A DNA stretch of 64,000 nucleotides, taken from Lachnospiraceae bacterium XBB1006. Lineage in GTDB: Bacteria > Bacillota > Clostridia > Lachnospirales > Lachnospiraceae. The notes under the pieces are model-generated. The model was not told the DNA's origin and made no database searches. It saw only the letters and a list, made by a program, of their open reading frames with translations. The stretch is from assembly GCA_900115795.1 (NCBI GenBank), contig FOXT01000010.1, forward strand, positions 62,001 through 126,000, written 5' to 3'. The position numbers were made by a program, and so were the translations under genes. Positions 17,003 through 25,120 of this stretch are shown piece by piece; the first letter of the stretch is position 1, and each line of letters opens with the position of its first letter.

Positions 17003-18919
17003 CTATTCTTCCACTTTTTTCTTCAAAAGACCTAACAATGCACATCCGACAACGGAGCCAATTAACAAGGCCACAATGTACATGAATTTGTTTCCAACCA
17101 CTGGGAATACGAAGACTCCACCATGTGGTGCACGTAAGGAACATTTAAATAACATGGATAATGCTCCTGCCACTCCGGAACCAACCAGGCAAGACGGAAT
17201 TACACGAATTGGATCCGCTGCTGCATACGGAATTGCACCTTCCGTAATGAAGCAAAGTCCCATAATAAAGTTAACCGGACCGGATTTTCTCTCAGCCGGG
17301 GTAAACTTATTCTTAAATAGAATCGTTGCAAGTGCAATGGCCATTGGAGGTACCATACCACCAATCATAACAGCCGCCATAATCATAAATCCCATATCGT
17401 TCTGGTTTGCCAAAGCGGCCAATCCAAATGCATAGGCTGCTTTGTTTAATGGACCACCCATGTCTGTTGCCATCATTGCTCCAAGCACAAAGCCAAGTAA
17501 CATCGTAGAGCTATCGCTCATACCGGACAATACATCCGAAATCCATGCATTCAATGCACCTACTGCCGGGTTGATTGCGCACATTACAATGGCTACCATC
17601 AAAATTCCACCTAACGGATAAATCAAAACAGGCTTAATTCCTTCCAGGGCCTGTGGCAATTTCTCACAAATCTTCTGCAAGAATTTTACCAGATAACCAC
17701 CGGCAAAACCGGCTACCAATGCGCCAAGGAATGCTGATGGAACATCGCCCCCCGGTGCAGCAAAGGTTGCACCGCTTGCTGCTAATGCACCACCCACAAA
17801 ACCAACTGCAAGACCCGGACGGTCTGCAATACTCTGTGCAATGAAGCCTGCAAGAATCGGTAGCATAAATCCAAATGCCGTGCCACCCACACTCTTAAAC
17901 CAAGCTGCAACCGGTGTATTCGAACCAAAGTTCTTCGGATCGATGCTATAATCATCTAGCAAGAACGCAATCGCAATCAAAATTCCTCCGCCAATAACGA
18001 ACGGAAGCATATGAGAAACACCATTCATAAGATGCTTATAAACTTTTCTTCCAACACTTTCATTTCCACTGTCTTCACTCTTCGCAACTGCTCCGGTATG
18101 GTGATAAATCGCCGGATTTGCGCCCGCTTTTTCAATTAATTTCTCCGGACCGTGAATGGCTTCCTTTGTAGAGGCAATCACCACCGGTTTGCCATCAAAC
18201 CGCCCCATATCAATATTCTTATCGCATGCTACGATAACGGCATCGGCATTACGTATCTCCGCGCTGGTCAACGCATCCTTCACTCCGCCGGAACCATCTT
18301 TCTCAACTTTTATGGTAATGCCTAACTCCTTTGCCTTTAATTCTAAGGCTTCCGCCGCCATAAACGTATGTGCAATTCCTGTTGGACATGCAGTCACGGC
18401 AACCAGGTTAAGTCCTTCCTTCTGTTTTACCGACGTCTCTTCCTTCTTGGCAGTTCCGTCCTTCTCGGCTTCTTTCTTATCAATTAAGGCAATGAATTCT
18501 TCCGGTGTCTTTGCATTAAGCAACGATGTTGCAAACGTAGCATCCATTAAGAGTCCCATTAATTTGGAAAGAACCTCTAAATGTGTATCCGCGCCGGACT
18601 GCGGTGCCGCAATCATAAAAAACAACTTGCTTGGCGCACCGTCTAACGCCTTGTAATCTACGCCATTTGGTACCGTCATAGCCGTTACACCGGCCCGCTT
18701 TACCGCTGCAGACTTTCCATGCGGCACTGCAATACTCATGCCAACCGCCGTGGAGCCTTTCTCTTCTCTGGCCAAAATGGCTTTCTTAAATTCATCCCTG
18801 TTTTTCAGATTTCCCATCTTGTCATGTAACGCAATCAATTGATCAATTGCCGCATTCCTATCAGCCACGTTCACATTCAGGCTGACACCTTCCTTTTTTA
18901 AAAGCTCTGTAATTTTCAT
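17003..18919 (-). CDS. fruA: PTS fructose transporter EIIABC
   Basis: Membrane protein that imports fructose and phosphorylates it to fructose 1-phosphate. Domain order is EIIA (1-150, phospho-His67 in VPHGKS), EIIB (about 170-270, phospho-Cys178 in AVTACPTGIAHTFMAAE) and EIIC (about 290-635, several helices including MLPFVIGGGILIAIAF). The length of 638 residues is typical for the fused clostridial form. fruK ends 10 bases before it starts and ptsH follows. The fructose-type assignment rests on the domain order and the fruK partner. Confidence 0.95.
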   Translation of the reverse strand: MKITELLKKEGVSLNVNVADRNAAIDQLIALHDKMGNLKNRDEFKKAILAREEKGSTAVGMSIAVPHGKSAAVKRAGVTAMTVPNGVDYKALDGAPSKLFFMIAAPQSGADTHLEVLSKLMGLLMDATFATSLLNAKTPEEFIALIDKKEAEKDGTAKKEETSVKQKEGLNLVAVTACPTGIAHTFMAAEALELKAKELGITIKVEKDGSGGVKDALTSAEIRNADAVIVACDKNIDMGRFDGKPVVIASTKEAIHGPEKLIEKAGANPAIYHHTGAVAKSEDSGNESVGRKVYKHLMNGVSHMLPFVIGGGILIAIAFLLDDYSIDPKNFGSNTPVAAWFKSVGGTAFGFMLPILAGFIAQSIADRPGLAVGFVGGALAASGATFAAPGGDVPSAFLGALVAGFAGGYLVKFLQKICEKLPQALEGIKPVLIYPLGGILMVAIVMCAINPAVGALNAWISDVLSGMSDSSTMLLGFVLGAMMATDMGGPLNKAAYAFGLAALANQNDMGFMIMAAVMIGGMVPPMAIALATILFKNKFTPAERKSGPVNFIMGLCFITEGAIPYAAADPIRVIPSCLVGSGVAGALSMLFKCSLRAPHGGVFVFPVVGNKFMYIVALLIGSVVGCALLGLLKKKVEE

Positions 18920-18929
18920 ACGTCCTCCT

Positions 18930-19838
18930 TTACACTAAGGTTTGATATAGTGACAAAATCGCTTCTTTCGTTGCTAAATCATCGGAAAAAGCAGTTGCGC
19001 TGCCGGCTGCCGTTCCCATCTTCAAAGCCTTCTCATAATCCCTACTCTGAAGATATCCGGCTACAAATCCGGCTACCATAGAATCCCCGGCACCCACCGA
19101 GTTTCTAACACTTCCTTTTGGAACGCCAATCTGATATGATTCACCGGTTTCGGTAAATAACAGAGCTCCATCTTTTGCCATAGAAATAAGTACGTTTCTG
19201 GCTCCCATATCTTGCAATTTCTTTGCGTGTTCCGTAAGTTCTTCGCTGGTCTTTAATTCTTTTCCAAACAATTCACCCAGCTCATGATTATTTGGTTTTA
19301 TTAAGAATGGATGATATTTCAGTACCTTTTTTAAAAGGTCGCCTGTCGCATCCACAACGACTTCTATTCCTTTGCCCTCCACGCGTGCCAAAATTTCTTC
19401 GTACACATTATCCGGCAAACTCTTAGGAATGCTTCCTGCCAGTATCAGCATATCACCGGCCTGAATCTGATCAATCTGTTCCAACAATTCCTCATAGGAC
19501 TTCCGGGGAATATCCGGCCCTTGCGCGTTGATTTCTGTCTCATCATCCTGCTTTAACTTTACATTAATTCTGGATATGCCTTCTTCCAGATGAATGAACT
19601 TTGCCTTAATTCCCCGCTCATTCACGCTCTTCTCAATGGCATCACCTGTAAATCCCGCCACAAAACCAAGGGCGGTGGTCTCAAGACCCAGGTTCTTCAG
19701 TACCGTCGATACATTGATTCCCTTACCACCGAAATAATACGCTTCCTGATCCGAGCGATTGGTCATGCCAATTGCAAGCTCCTGTTTCATACGTACAATA
19801 TAATCAATGGCCGGATTAAATGTAACGGTATAAATCAT
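18930..19838 (-). CDS. fruK: 1-phosphofructokinase
   Basis: Converts fructose 1-phosphate from FruA into fructose 1,6-bisphosphate using ATP. It is a ribokinase/PfkB-family protein of 302 residues with the opening TVTFNPAIDYIV, the N-terminal glycine motif GGKGINVS and the C-terminal signature VGAGDSMVAGF containing the catalytic Asp. The start at 19838 has AGGAGG 7 bases upstream; an ATG 6 bases earlier touches the ribosome site. It lies between fruR and fruA with gaps of 14 and 10 bases. Confidence 0.95.
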   Translation of the reverse strand: MIYTVTFNPAIDYIVRMKQELAIGMTNRSDQEAYYFGGKGINVSTVLKNLGLETTALGFVAGFTGDAIEKSVNERGIKAKFIHLEEGISRINVKLKQDDETEINAQGPDIPRKSYEELLEQIDQIQAGDMLILAGSIPKSLPDNVYEEILARVEGKGIEVVVDATGDLLKKVLKYHPFLIKPNNHELGELFGKELKTSEELTEHAKKLQDMGARNVLISMAKDGALLFTETGESYQIGVPKGSVRNSVGAGDSMVAGFVAGYLQSRDYEKALKMGTAAGSATAFSDDLATKEAILSLYQTLV

Positions 19839-19852
19839 ATACATTCCTCCTA

Positions 19853-20605
19853 TTACTCTTTAATCACCTGAATGATGGTGCGATCATAAAACTTCTTATC
19901 CGCTTCCTGATCTGTCAAAATACAACAATCTGATAGTTTTGCAAACGTAACCGCGCTCACCTGCTCAAACTTGGTATGGTCTGCCAAAACGTATACCATA
20001 TGCGCATGTGCAATCGCCGCACGCTTCACGCTTGCCTCATCTACATCCGGTGTCGTAAAACCAGCCTGCGTAGAGATTCCGTTGGTTCCGACAAATGCTT
20101 TCGTAAAATGATATTTCGCAATACTGTCCAAGCAATCCGGTCCTACTACCGCTTCCGTATTTGCCTTTAATCGACCGCCAAAAATCATGGTGTCCAAATT
20201 CTTCTCAAGTAATAACTTGGCATGTACAATTCCATTGGTAATGTACTTCGCTTTCGTGTTGTCAATGTACTTAATCAATTCAAGGGTCGTGGTTCCGGAA
20301 TCAATAAATACAAAGTCATTGTCTTGAATCAGCGACGCCGCATACTTACTTATTCGGGTCTTCTCTTCCATATTTCTGGTAGACTTGGTAATCACGGAAT
20401 CTTCCTCAATCTGAATATCCCCTTTCTCTACCGTTGTTGCGCCGCCAAACACTTTGCAAATACGCTTCGCATCATGTAATGCTGTCAGATCCCTACGAAC
20501 CGTTGCCGCACTGGCATTTAATTCCTCTTCCAGTTCTGCAACCGTCACTACTTTCCGCTCATTAATAATGGCAACAATTCGTTCTCTTCTCTCTTGGGTT
20601 AGCAT
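19853..20605 (-). CDS. fruR: DeoR-family transcriptional regulator (FruR type)
   Basis: Repressor-like regulator of 250 residues, the first gene of the fructose operon. The N-terminal winged helix is recognisable (RRERIVAIINERKVVTVAELEEELNASAATVRRDLTAL). The C-terminal sugar-phosphate-sensing domain of the DeoR type contains FIDSGTTTLELIKYI and GTNGIS. The effector is probably fructose 1-phosphate or a downstream sugar phosphate, known for the family but not shown here. The phased repeats at 20667-20706 in front of the gene are its likely binding site, giving autoregulation of the whole fruR-fruK-fruA-ptsH-ptsI unit. Confidence 0.9.
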   Translation of the reverse strand: MLTQERRERIVAIINERKVVTVAELEEELNASAATVRRDLTALHDAKRICKVFGGATTVEKGDIQIEEDSVITKSTRNMEEKTRISKYAASLIQDNDFVFIDSGTTTLELIKYIDNTKAKYITNGIVHAKLLLEKNLDTMIFGGRLKANTEAVVGPDCLDSIAKYHFTKAFVGTNGISTQAGFTTPDVDEASVKRAAIAHAHMVYVLADHTKFEQVSAVTFAKLSDCCILTDQEADKKFYDRTIIQVIKE

Positions 20606-20654
20606 GCTTCCACCTCATTTCGTCGCTATCCATGCCCATCGTTTCTCTAATGCC

Positions 20655-20683
20655 ATCATACCATTCTCTATAATCATTTTCAA
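20655..20683 (-). promoter_or_regulatory. Promoter of the fruRKA-ptsHI operon
   Basis: The minus strand carries -35 TTGAAA (20678-20683) and -10 TATGAT (20655-20660) with a 17-base spacer, both close to consensus. The start of fruR is about 50 bases downstream. The -35 box lies within the operator array. Confidence 0.75.
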
Positions 20684-20706
20684 TCAATAATAATCACAAA
20701 TAATCA
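20667..20706 (-). promoter_or_regulatory. Four-unit helically phased operator (probable FruR site)
   Basis: Reading the minus strand from 20706 down, four consecutive 10-base units each begin with TGATT (three of them TGATTAT), so the repeat period equals one helical turn. The third unit contains the first five bases of the -35 box and the fourth lies in the spacer. Bound protein would cover one face of the DNA and block polymerase. Assignment to FruR rests on position and on the tandem-site habit of DeoR-family proteins. Confidence 0.65.
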
Positions 20707-20730
20707 CGCGGTTTTTTATGCAAATAGTAC

Positions 20731-20757
20731 AAAAAGAGGCAACACATCCGTTGCCTC
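20731..20757 (-). terminator. Intrinsic terminator downstream of the DUF1294/DUF4846 gene
   Basis: GAGGCAAC and GTTGCCTC form a perfect 8-bp stem around a 6-base loop (20736-20757) and are followed on the minus strand by TTTTT (20735-20731). It isolates the fru promoter from the upstream gene. Confidence 0.8.
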
Positions 20758-20833
20758 TTCCATCAAATTCGCATAATTGTATTTACTTTTGCAATTATTT
20801 CTATTTTTTATTTATTAACAACTCGTTAACAAC

Positions 20834-20851
20834 TGATTATTTGTGATTATT
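20834..20851 (+). promoter_or_regulatory. Distal, inverted copy of the FruR-type operator
   Basis: The 18 bases TGATTATTTGTGATTATT are identical to the first 18 of the operator array at 20706-20689 but lie on the opposite strand, 127 bases away. They overlap the end of the DUF4846 gene. A pair of sites in opposite orientation could support a DNA loop; this is inference. Confidence 0.4.
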
Positions 20852-21971
20852 CTTTGTTCAATTTGGGACGCTTTAGGCTTCCTTCCTGAAATGTATATCC
20901 CGGTGTACGAAAAGGATATGTAATCTCATTTGCCATATACCAGGGATTCTCTCCCGCCTCCGGATTTCGCAGTACATGAAACTCCTGCGCCGGCATATAT
21001 CCCTGAGCCAGCAAAAATGCCTTCTCACCATCTTTTTCACATGTATCCACTACCATCACAACGTGTCCCGGACTGCCACCGTGAATAAATATGTCTCCCA
21101 CAGTAATCTGGTTTTCCTTGATTTCTTTTGCATCTGCTTCCAGATTCATTGTTCCGGAATAAGCAAAAACTACCCGCATGAACTTTTTAAAAGAATCGTA
21201 TGAACTGTTATGACTCGCCACACTTGTCCAGTATACGGAATTTCCATTTACCCCAATTCCCCTGCCCTTCCGCCAGGTGTCGAAATCCGCCTGAAAACCT
21301 CCGCCTAGCGTATAGCGAATTTGAGCATACTGCCCCTTGCTGTAATAATATTCGCCATACATGCGCATAACAGAATCGGCACACTGCTGCAAATCTTCAT
21401 TTTCAAGCGGCAATTTAAATACCGCTACATGATCTTCGCGGTTTCCCTTTTCTCTGCCATCGTACAAGAGCACCGGACTTCCGTCATCTTTCATTTCATA
21501 GCCGCGTATGAATTCCGTCAGACTCCCTTTTTTTGCTTTGGTGCGACAAAATCCTTCCGGTGTACGAATGCGCTCCTGCAAGGTCTTTCCTTTCGGGTTA
21601 ATGAAAGAATAAGCCGGCTCCTTTGGTTCTTCTTTTTTCGTCTCCTGCGTCACAGCCGATTTTGCAGGCTTTTGTTTTTCCGGTGAAAGCTGTCTGTCGC
21701 TAACGTGGGTGTACAAGTAACTTCCTGCTGCCACCTGTACAATTAAAATTAGCGGCATTCCAATTACAAAATACCAATGTTTCGTCTTGTGGTGAAACAA
21801 GTACATTCCCACAAGGGTACCCACACTTCCTCCGAGAATACTTACCAGAAACAAGGTCTTTTCCGGAATGCGCCAGGCACCTTTGATTGCTTTGCGCTTA
21901 TCGATGCCCATCACCGTAAGTCCTGCCACATTCATAATCGCCAAATAAACCAGTAAAAGTTTTAATCCCAT
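20847..21971 (-). CDS. DUF1294-DUF4846 fusion membrane protein
   Basis: Function unknown, 374 residues. The N-terminal 90 residues match the DUF1294 pattern: hydrophobic helices around the motif GIDKRKAIKGAWRIPEKTL and HKTKHWYF. After a Lys/Glu-rich linker (about 100-135) the C-terminal 240 residues resemble DUF4846, with RTPEGFCR, GGGFQADFDTWRKGRG and GDIFIHGGSPGHVVMVVD. The last motif contains a conserved His and looks like a papain-like or hydrolase-like core, probably outside the membrane. The start at 21971 has GGGGG 7 bases upstream and gives a normal DUF1294 N-terminus; in-frame starts at 21995 and 21977 are less well placed. Confidence 0.75.
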   Translation of the reverse strand: MGLKLLLVYLAIMNVAGLTVMGIDKRKAIKGAWRIPEKTLFLVSILGGSVGTLVGMYLFHHKTKHWYFVIGMPLILIVQVAAGSYLYTHVSDRQLSPEKQKPAKSAVTQETKKEEPKEPAYSFINPKGKTLQERIRTPEGFCRTKAKKGSLTEFIRGYEMKDDGSPVLLYDGREKGNREDHVAVFKLPLENEDLQQCADSVMRMYGEYYYSKGQYAQIRYTLGGGFQADFDTWRKGRGIGVNGNSVYWTSVASHNSSYDSFKKFMRVVFAYSGTMNLEADAKEIKENQITVGDIFIHGGSPGHVVMVVDTCEKDGEKAFLLAQGYMPAQEFHVLRNPEAGENPWYMANEITYPFRTPGYTFQEGSLKRPKLNKE

Positions 21972-22000
21972 TTGCATTCCCCCTTCACGTGTCATTTTAC

Positions 22001-22032
22001 AAAAACCGGAAAGTCCGCTTCGAACCTTCCGG
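22001..22032 (-). terminator. Intrinsic terminator of the zinc-ribbon gene pair
   Basis: CCGGAA and TTCCGG arms (22027-22032 with 22006-22011) form a stem on the minus strand followed by TTTTT (22005-22001), 11 bases after the stop codon at 22044. Confidence 0.65.
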
Positions 22033-22043
22033 CTATCTTTTCT

Positions 22044-22943
22044 TTATTCTTCTGTCGGCAACTGTGCGCCGCACTTCGTGCAGAACTTCGCCGTTTCTGA
22101 TACCTCAGCACCACACTGTGGGCAGGTTCTTCCATCCGGCTTTGTCTCTTCAACAACTTCTTCTTTTACCTCTTCTGCCGGCGTTTCTTCTACAACCGGT
22201 TCCGGTTCTACTACTACCGGCTTTGCTGTACCGCACTGTGTACAGAATTTAGCAGTTGGTGAATTCACCGCCTGACAGTTCTCACAGGTCCAGCCCGCTT
22301 TTGTCTGGGTAGCATTTTGCACATGCTGTGCCGCCACATTGGTCATTTCCACCACATTCTTGGTAGCCGCGCTGGTCACATCTGCCACATTCTTTTGCAG
22401 TGCCAAAACCGAAGCATCTTCCAACGTTTTACCAAAAAATAGCATCGCTCCTAAAATGAGTAACACAACCAACAGTAACATATTAACCCAGAACCAAAAA
22501 GTGGTTCCTGTTTTCAACAGCGAGTCCGCCATACCCATCATTTGACTAAACTGACGGCTGCTATCCCCAAAATCTTTGCCACTTTTCATCAAATCTTTAG
22601 CAGAAGATGTAAATTGTGCTTTTAAAACAAACCATACCACAATATCACCTAAGGTAACACAGGCGGTAGTGGCATACTTTGCCGCTTTTGAAATAGCAAT
22701 TGGCACAAACCATAATACTGCAATCACAATTGGCAAAACAATCAGAAGCACATATATATAATGTGCATCGGACATGTTCTCACCTTCATACGTAATGCCT
22801 TTTACAAGGTCAAATGCTGACATTTCTTTTCTCTCTCCCGAACAGGATACAAAGAATGTCGGAACGAAAAAGAATATGATTGCCAGCAAACTAATTGTTT
22901 TTACAATGTGTTTTACACGAATGGTATCTACCGAAATATTCAT
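22044..22943 (-). CDS. Membrane protein with two C-terminal zinc ribbons
   Basis: Unrecognised membrane protein of 299 residues. Hydrophobic segments lie near residues 13-33, 63-85, 90-110 and 150-170. Then comes an amphipathic stretch rich in Ala/Val and a C-terminal tail holding two zinc ribbons, CENC...CTQC (about 220-240) and CPQC...CTKC (about 275-294), separated by an acidic Pro/Glu/Val linker. The zinc ribbons should face the cytoplasm. It follows another zinc-ribbon membrane protein by 11 bases with a good ribosome site (GGAGGAG), so the two are probably made together. A role in membrane stress or envelope sensing is possible but not shown. Confidence 0.6.
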   Translation of the reverse strand: MNISVDTIRVKHIVKTISLLAIIFFFVPTFFVSCSGERKEMSAFDLVKGITYEGENMSDAHYIYVLLIVLPIVIAVLWFVPIAISKAAKYATTACVTLGDIVVWFVLKAQFTSSAKDLMKSGKDFGDSSRQFSQMMGMADSLLKTGTTFWFWVNMLLLVVLLILGAMLFFGKTLEDASVLALQKNVADVTSAATKNVVEMTNVAAQHVQNATQTKAGWTCENCQAVNSPTAKFCTQCGTAKPVVVEPEPVVEETPAEEVKEEVVEETKPDGRTCPQCGAEVSETAKFCTKCGAQLPTEE

Positions 22944-22954
22944 ACCGCTCCTCC

Positions 22955-24433
22955 TTAGTCATTAAAGCTTGAAAAAGCATCAGACATGTCACTGTTGTAT
23001 TCTGCTTTGTTTGCCTTAATCTGTGCTTTGTAAATATCGCGAAGATTCTCATATCCGTAGCGGTAGTAAATGTAATCATGTACGCTCATAGAATGAAAAT
23101 CAATTCTTGCGGATGTTTCGTCAAATGAGTTGCTTCCGTCTGTTTTAACCAAAACATTCTGGAACACCACCGGTACATATACGGTCTTGTGGTAATCTTT
23201 GTTCTTGTAGTCGTCATGATAGGTAACTTTTCCTTTGTATACCAGTACAACATAGTTATTCGTACCATATTCACTGACATTCTTTCTTACAAGAATATAA
23301 TCTCCAACATAGTCCCACGCAGCGTAAGTGAAATCATCATCATCTTCCCCACGAGACTCTAACACATCCATTGCCTGCGCTTTCATCTTTTCTACAGATG
23401 CTTCCTGCAAATCTGTTAACGCTGCTGCATAACGGTCTGCACCTTCTACCGTAAAGGTTTTGCTGGTTGTCTTATACTTGATACCTTTGCTTGTAAGATC
23501 CCCTACTTCATCAACCGTAACGGTTAAGGAATCTCCAACCTTCAGGTTGTAAGCAGTCATTCCGCCGTTGTCAAAATGGAAGTATGCTGTCTTTAAGTAG
23601 TCTTCTGTAGATTTGTTTACAATGTTTGCTTTGATAAATCCGTCAATTCCGGAGAATTCTACGGTTACTGCGGCAAACGGATCCACTTCTTTAACCTTAT
23701 CAAGGCCTTTCACTTTTACTTTCTTCTTCTCGCCGGTCAAAATAATATTGTACGTATCTGCGATTTTCTTTGCAATTGCCTTATTCCATGTTACAGTAAT
23801 GCTATCGCCGTTCTTCAGATTCTTATCCGGATCACAGGACAAGTGAATGCTTGCTGCAACCAGTTTACCCGCCGAACCGGCAAAGGTTTCCCCAAGCTCG
23901 GTTGCCAACTTGCTGCTGACAGAATCCTCTTTTTTCTCAGCCAATTCATTGATTTTCTCAACGAATTCATCGTTTAATGTAGCCTTTGCTTCTCCGTAAC
24001 CATCGCAACCTGTAAAGTCAACTTTCACATAATCCTCGATGTTTACCGTACGGTTCTGCTTATCAATGTAAAAATAAGCACCAACTCCTACTCCTACTAA
24101 AACCAAAATTGCCAGTATAATGCCAACAACCTTCTTGTTCAATTTCAATTCCGGTTTCTGATACTGCAGTCCCTGTTCATAATTAGTCTGTGTCTGCACT
24201 GTCTGCGGGGTTGCGTCATAGTTACCCTGCTGCGCGCTCTGCGGAGCCGCACTATAGGTTCCAGACTGCCCCTGCGCCGTTGGGGTCGCATCATAAGTCC
24301 CGCTCTGGCTTGTTGTCTGTGTCTGTTTTTCCTCGGAACTATGTACTGCAAAATCTGCAAGCTTCGCGCCACAGTTCTCGCAAAAAGCCGCATTATCTGC
24401 AACTTTCTTTCCACAATTCGGACAAAATCCCAT
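22955..24433 (-). CDS. Zinc-ribbon, single-pass membrane protein with repeated extracellular modules
   Basis: Unknown function, 492 residues. Residues 1-28 form a zinc ribbon (CPNC...CENC). A low-complexity Gln/Thr/Ser/Ala linker (30-95) leads to one transmembrane helix (about 103-125). The rest should be outside the cell. Two similar modules are visible: VKVDFTGCDGYGEAKA...DSITVTWN and VTVEFSGIDGFIKANI...DSLTVTVD, an internal duplication with a beta-sandwich look. The topology resembles TcaA-like envelope proteins. It has its own strong promoter and is followed by the second zinc-ribbon gene. Confidence 0.6.
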   Translation of the reverse strand: MGFCPNCGKKVADNAAFCENCGAKLADFAVHSSEEKQTQTTSQSGTYDATPTAQGQSGTYSAAPQSAQQGNYDATPQTVQTQTNYEQGLQYQKPELKLNKKVVGIILAILVLVGVGVGAYFYIDKQNRTVNIEDYVKVDFTGCDGYGEAKATLNDEFVEKINELAEKKEDSVSSKLATELGETFAGSAGKLVAASIHLSCDPDKNLKNGDSITVTWNKAIAKKIADTYNIILTGEKKKVKVKGLDKVKEVDPFAAVTVEFSGIDGFIKANIVNKSTEDYLKTAYFHFDNGGMTAYNLKVGDSLTVTVDEVGDLTSKGIKYKTTSKTFTVEGADRYAAALTDLQEASVEKMKAQAMDVLESRGEDDDDFTYAAWDYVGDYILVRKNVSEYGTNNYVVLVYKGKVTYHDDYKNKDYHKTVYVPVVFQNVLVKTDGSNSFDETSARIDFHSMSVHDYIYYRYGYENLRDIYKAQIKANKAEYNSDMSDAFSSFND

Positions 24434-24480
24434 GTCTTCCTCCTTTGTACCTTAGTACTTTTCATATTATATACACATTT

Positions 24481-24509
24481 ATTATACAAAACTTTCACCA
24501 TTCTGTAAA
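24481..24509 (-). promoter_or_regulatory. Promoter of the zinc-ribbon gene pair
   Basis: On the minus strand -35 TTTACA (24504-24509) and -10 TATAAT (24481-24486) are 17 bases apart, about 45 bases ahead of the start codon. A second TATAAT-like stretch lies a few bases further downstream. Confidence 0.7.
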
Positions 24510-24573
24510 CTGCCGCAAACAAAACACTTATTGCCAAATCACAAAAACTTTCTTCTTGTCTTCACTTTTGAAC

Positions 24574-25059
24574 TTATTCAAATTTTTGCATAATCCGTTT
24601 TATTCGTTCATCTGCCACATGATAAACCGGTTGCAAAGGCCACGGGAGGTTCTCCACATACTCCCTGTCTTTTGCATCCAGCCGTTCCAATTTTAGTTCG
24701 AACGCTTTCGCGTCCCCATATTTTTCTTTTCCAAATTCGCATTTTCTATATTCCCGCGGAATTTCCTTAATCTCTTCTTCCACCCGTTTAAAACTGGTTT
24801 TTCCGAAGGCTCCGTACACCTTTTCATAATGCACCCGCAGGCGGGTTCCTTCTTCCGGCGGTTCAAATCGAATTACACCCGTATTAATATAATGCTCCCA
24901 AACCGTTTTTCGGATACGTTCTATCGGCGTCGGGAAGTCTAACTCTTTTGCTATTTCCGGCACCGTATAGCCCTTATCCGCCAGATGCCTTATGGCATCG
25001 CCACTGGCCACGTCGTGTGTAAAGTTTGCTAATGTCTGTTTAAAAAATTCATTATTCAT
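24574..25059 (-). CDS. Hypothetical protein with possible helix-turn-helix
   Basis: I do not recognise this 161-residue protein. The segment DAIRHLADKGYTVPEIAKEL (about 21-40) looks like a helix-turn-helix of the kind that scans DNA or RNA. The remainder is charged, with many Glu/Lys/Arg and the sequence EIPREYRKCEFGKEKYGD. No signal peptide or membrane segment is seen. The start at 25059 is preferred because AGGAG lies 6 bases upstream, whereas the ATG at 25065 abuts it. It follows the PD-(D/E)XK-like gene by 61 bases. Confidence 0.5.
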   Translation of the reverse strand: MNNEFFKQTLANFTHDVASGDAIRHLADKGYTVPEIAKELDFPTPIERIRKTVWEHYINTGVIRFEPPEEGTRLRVHYEKVYGAFGKTSFKRVEEEIKEIPREYRKCEFGKEKYGDAKAFELKLERLDAKDREYVENLPWPLQPVYHVADERIKRIMQKFE

Positions 25060-25120
25060 ATGCATCTCCTGCCGTTTTATGCTTATTATGTCGGTGTAAT
25101 GTTCTTGTTTCTTTATTCTT

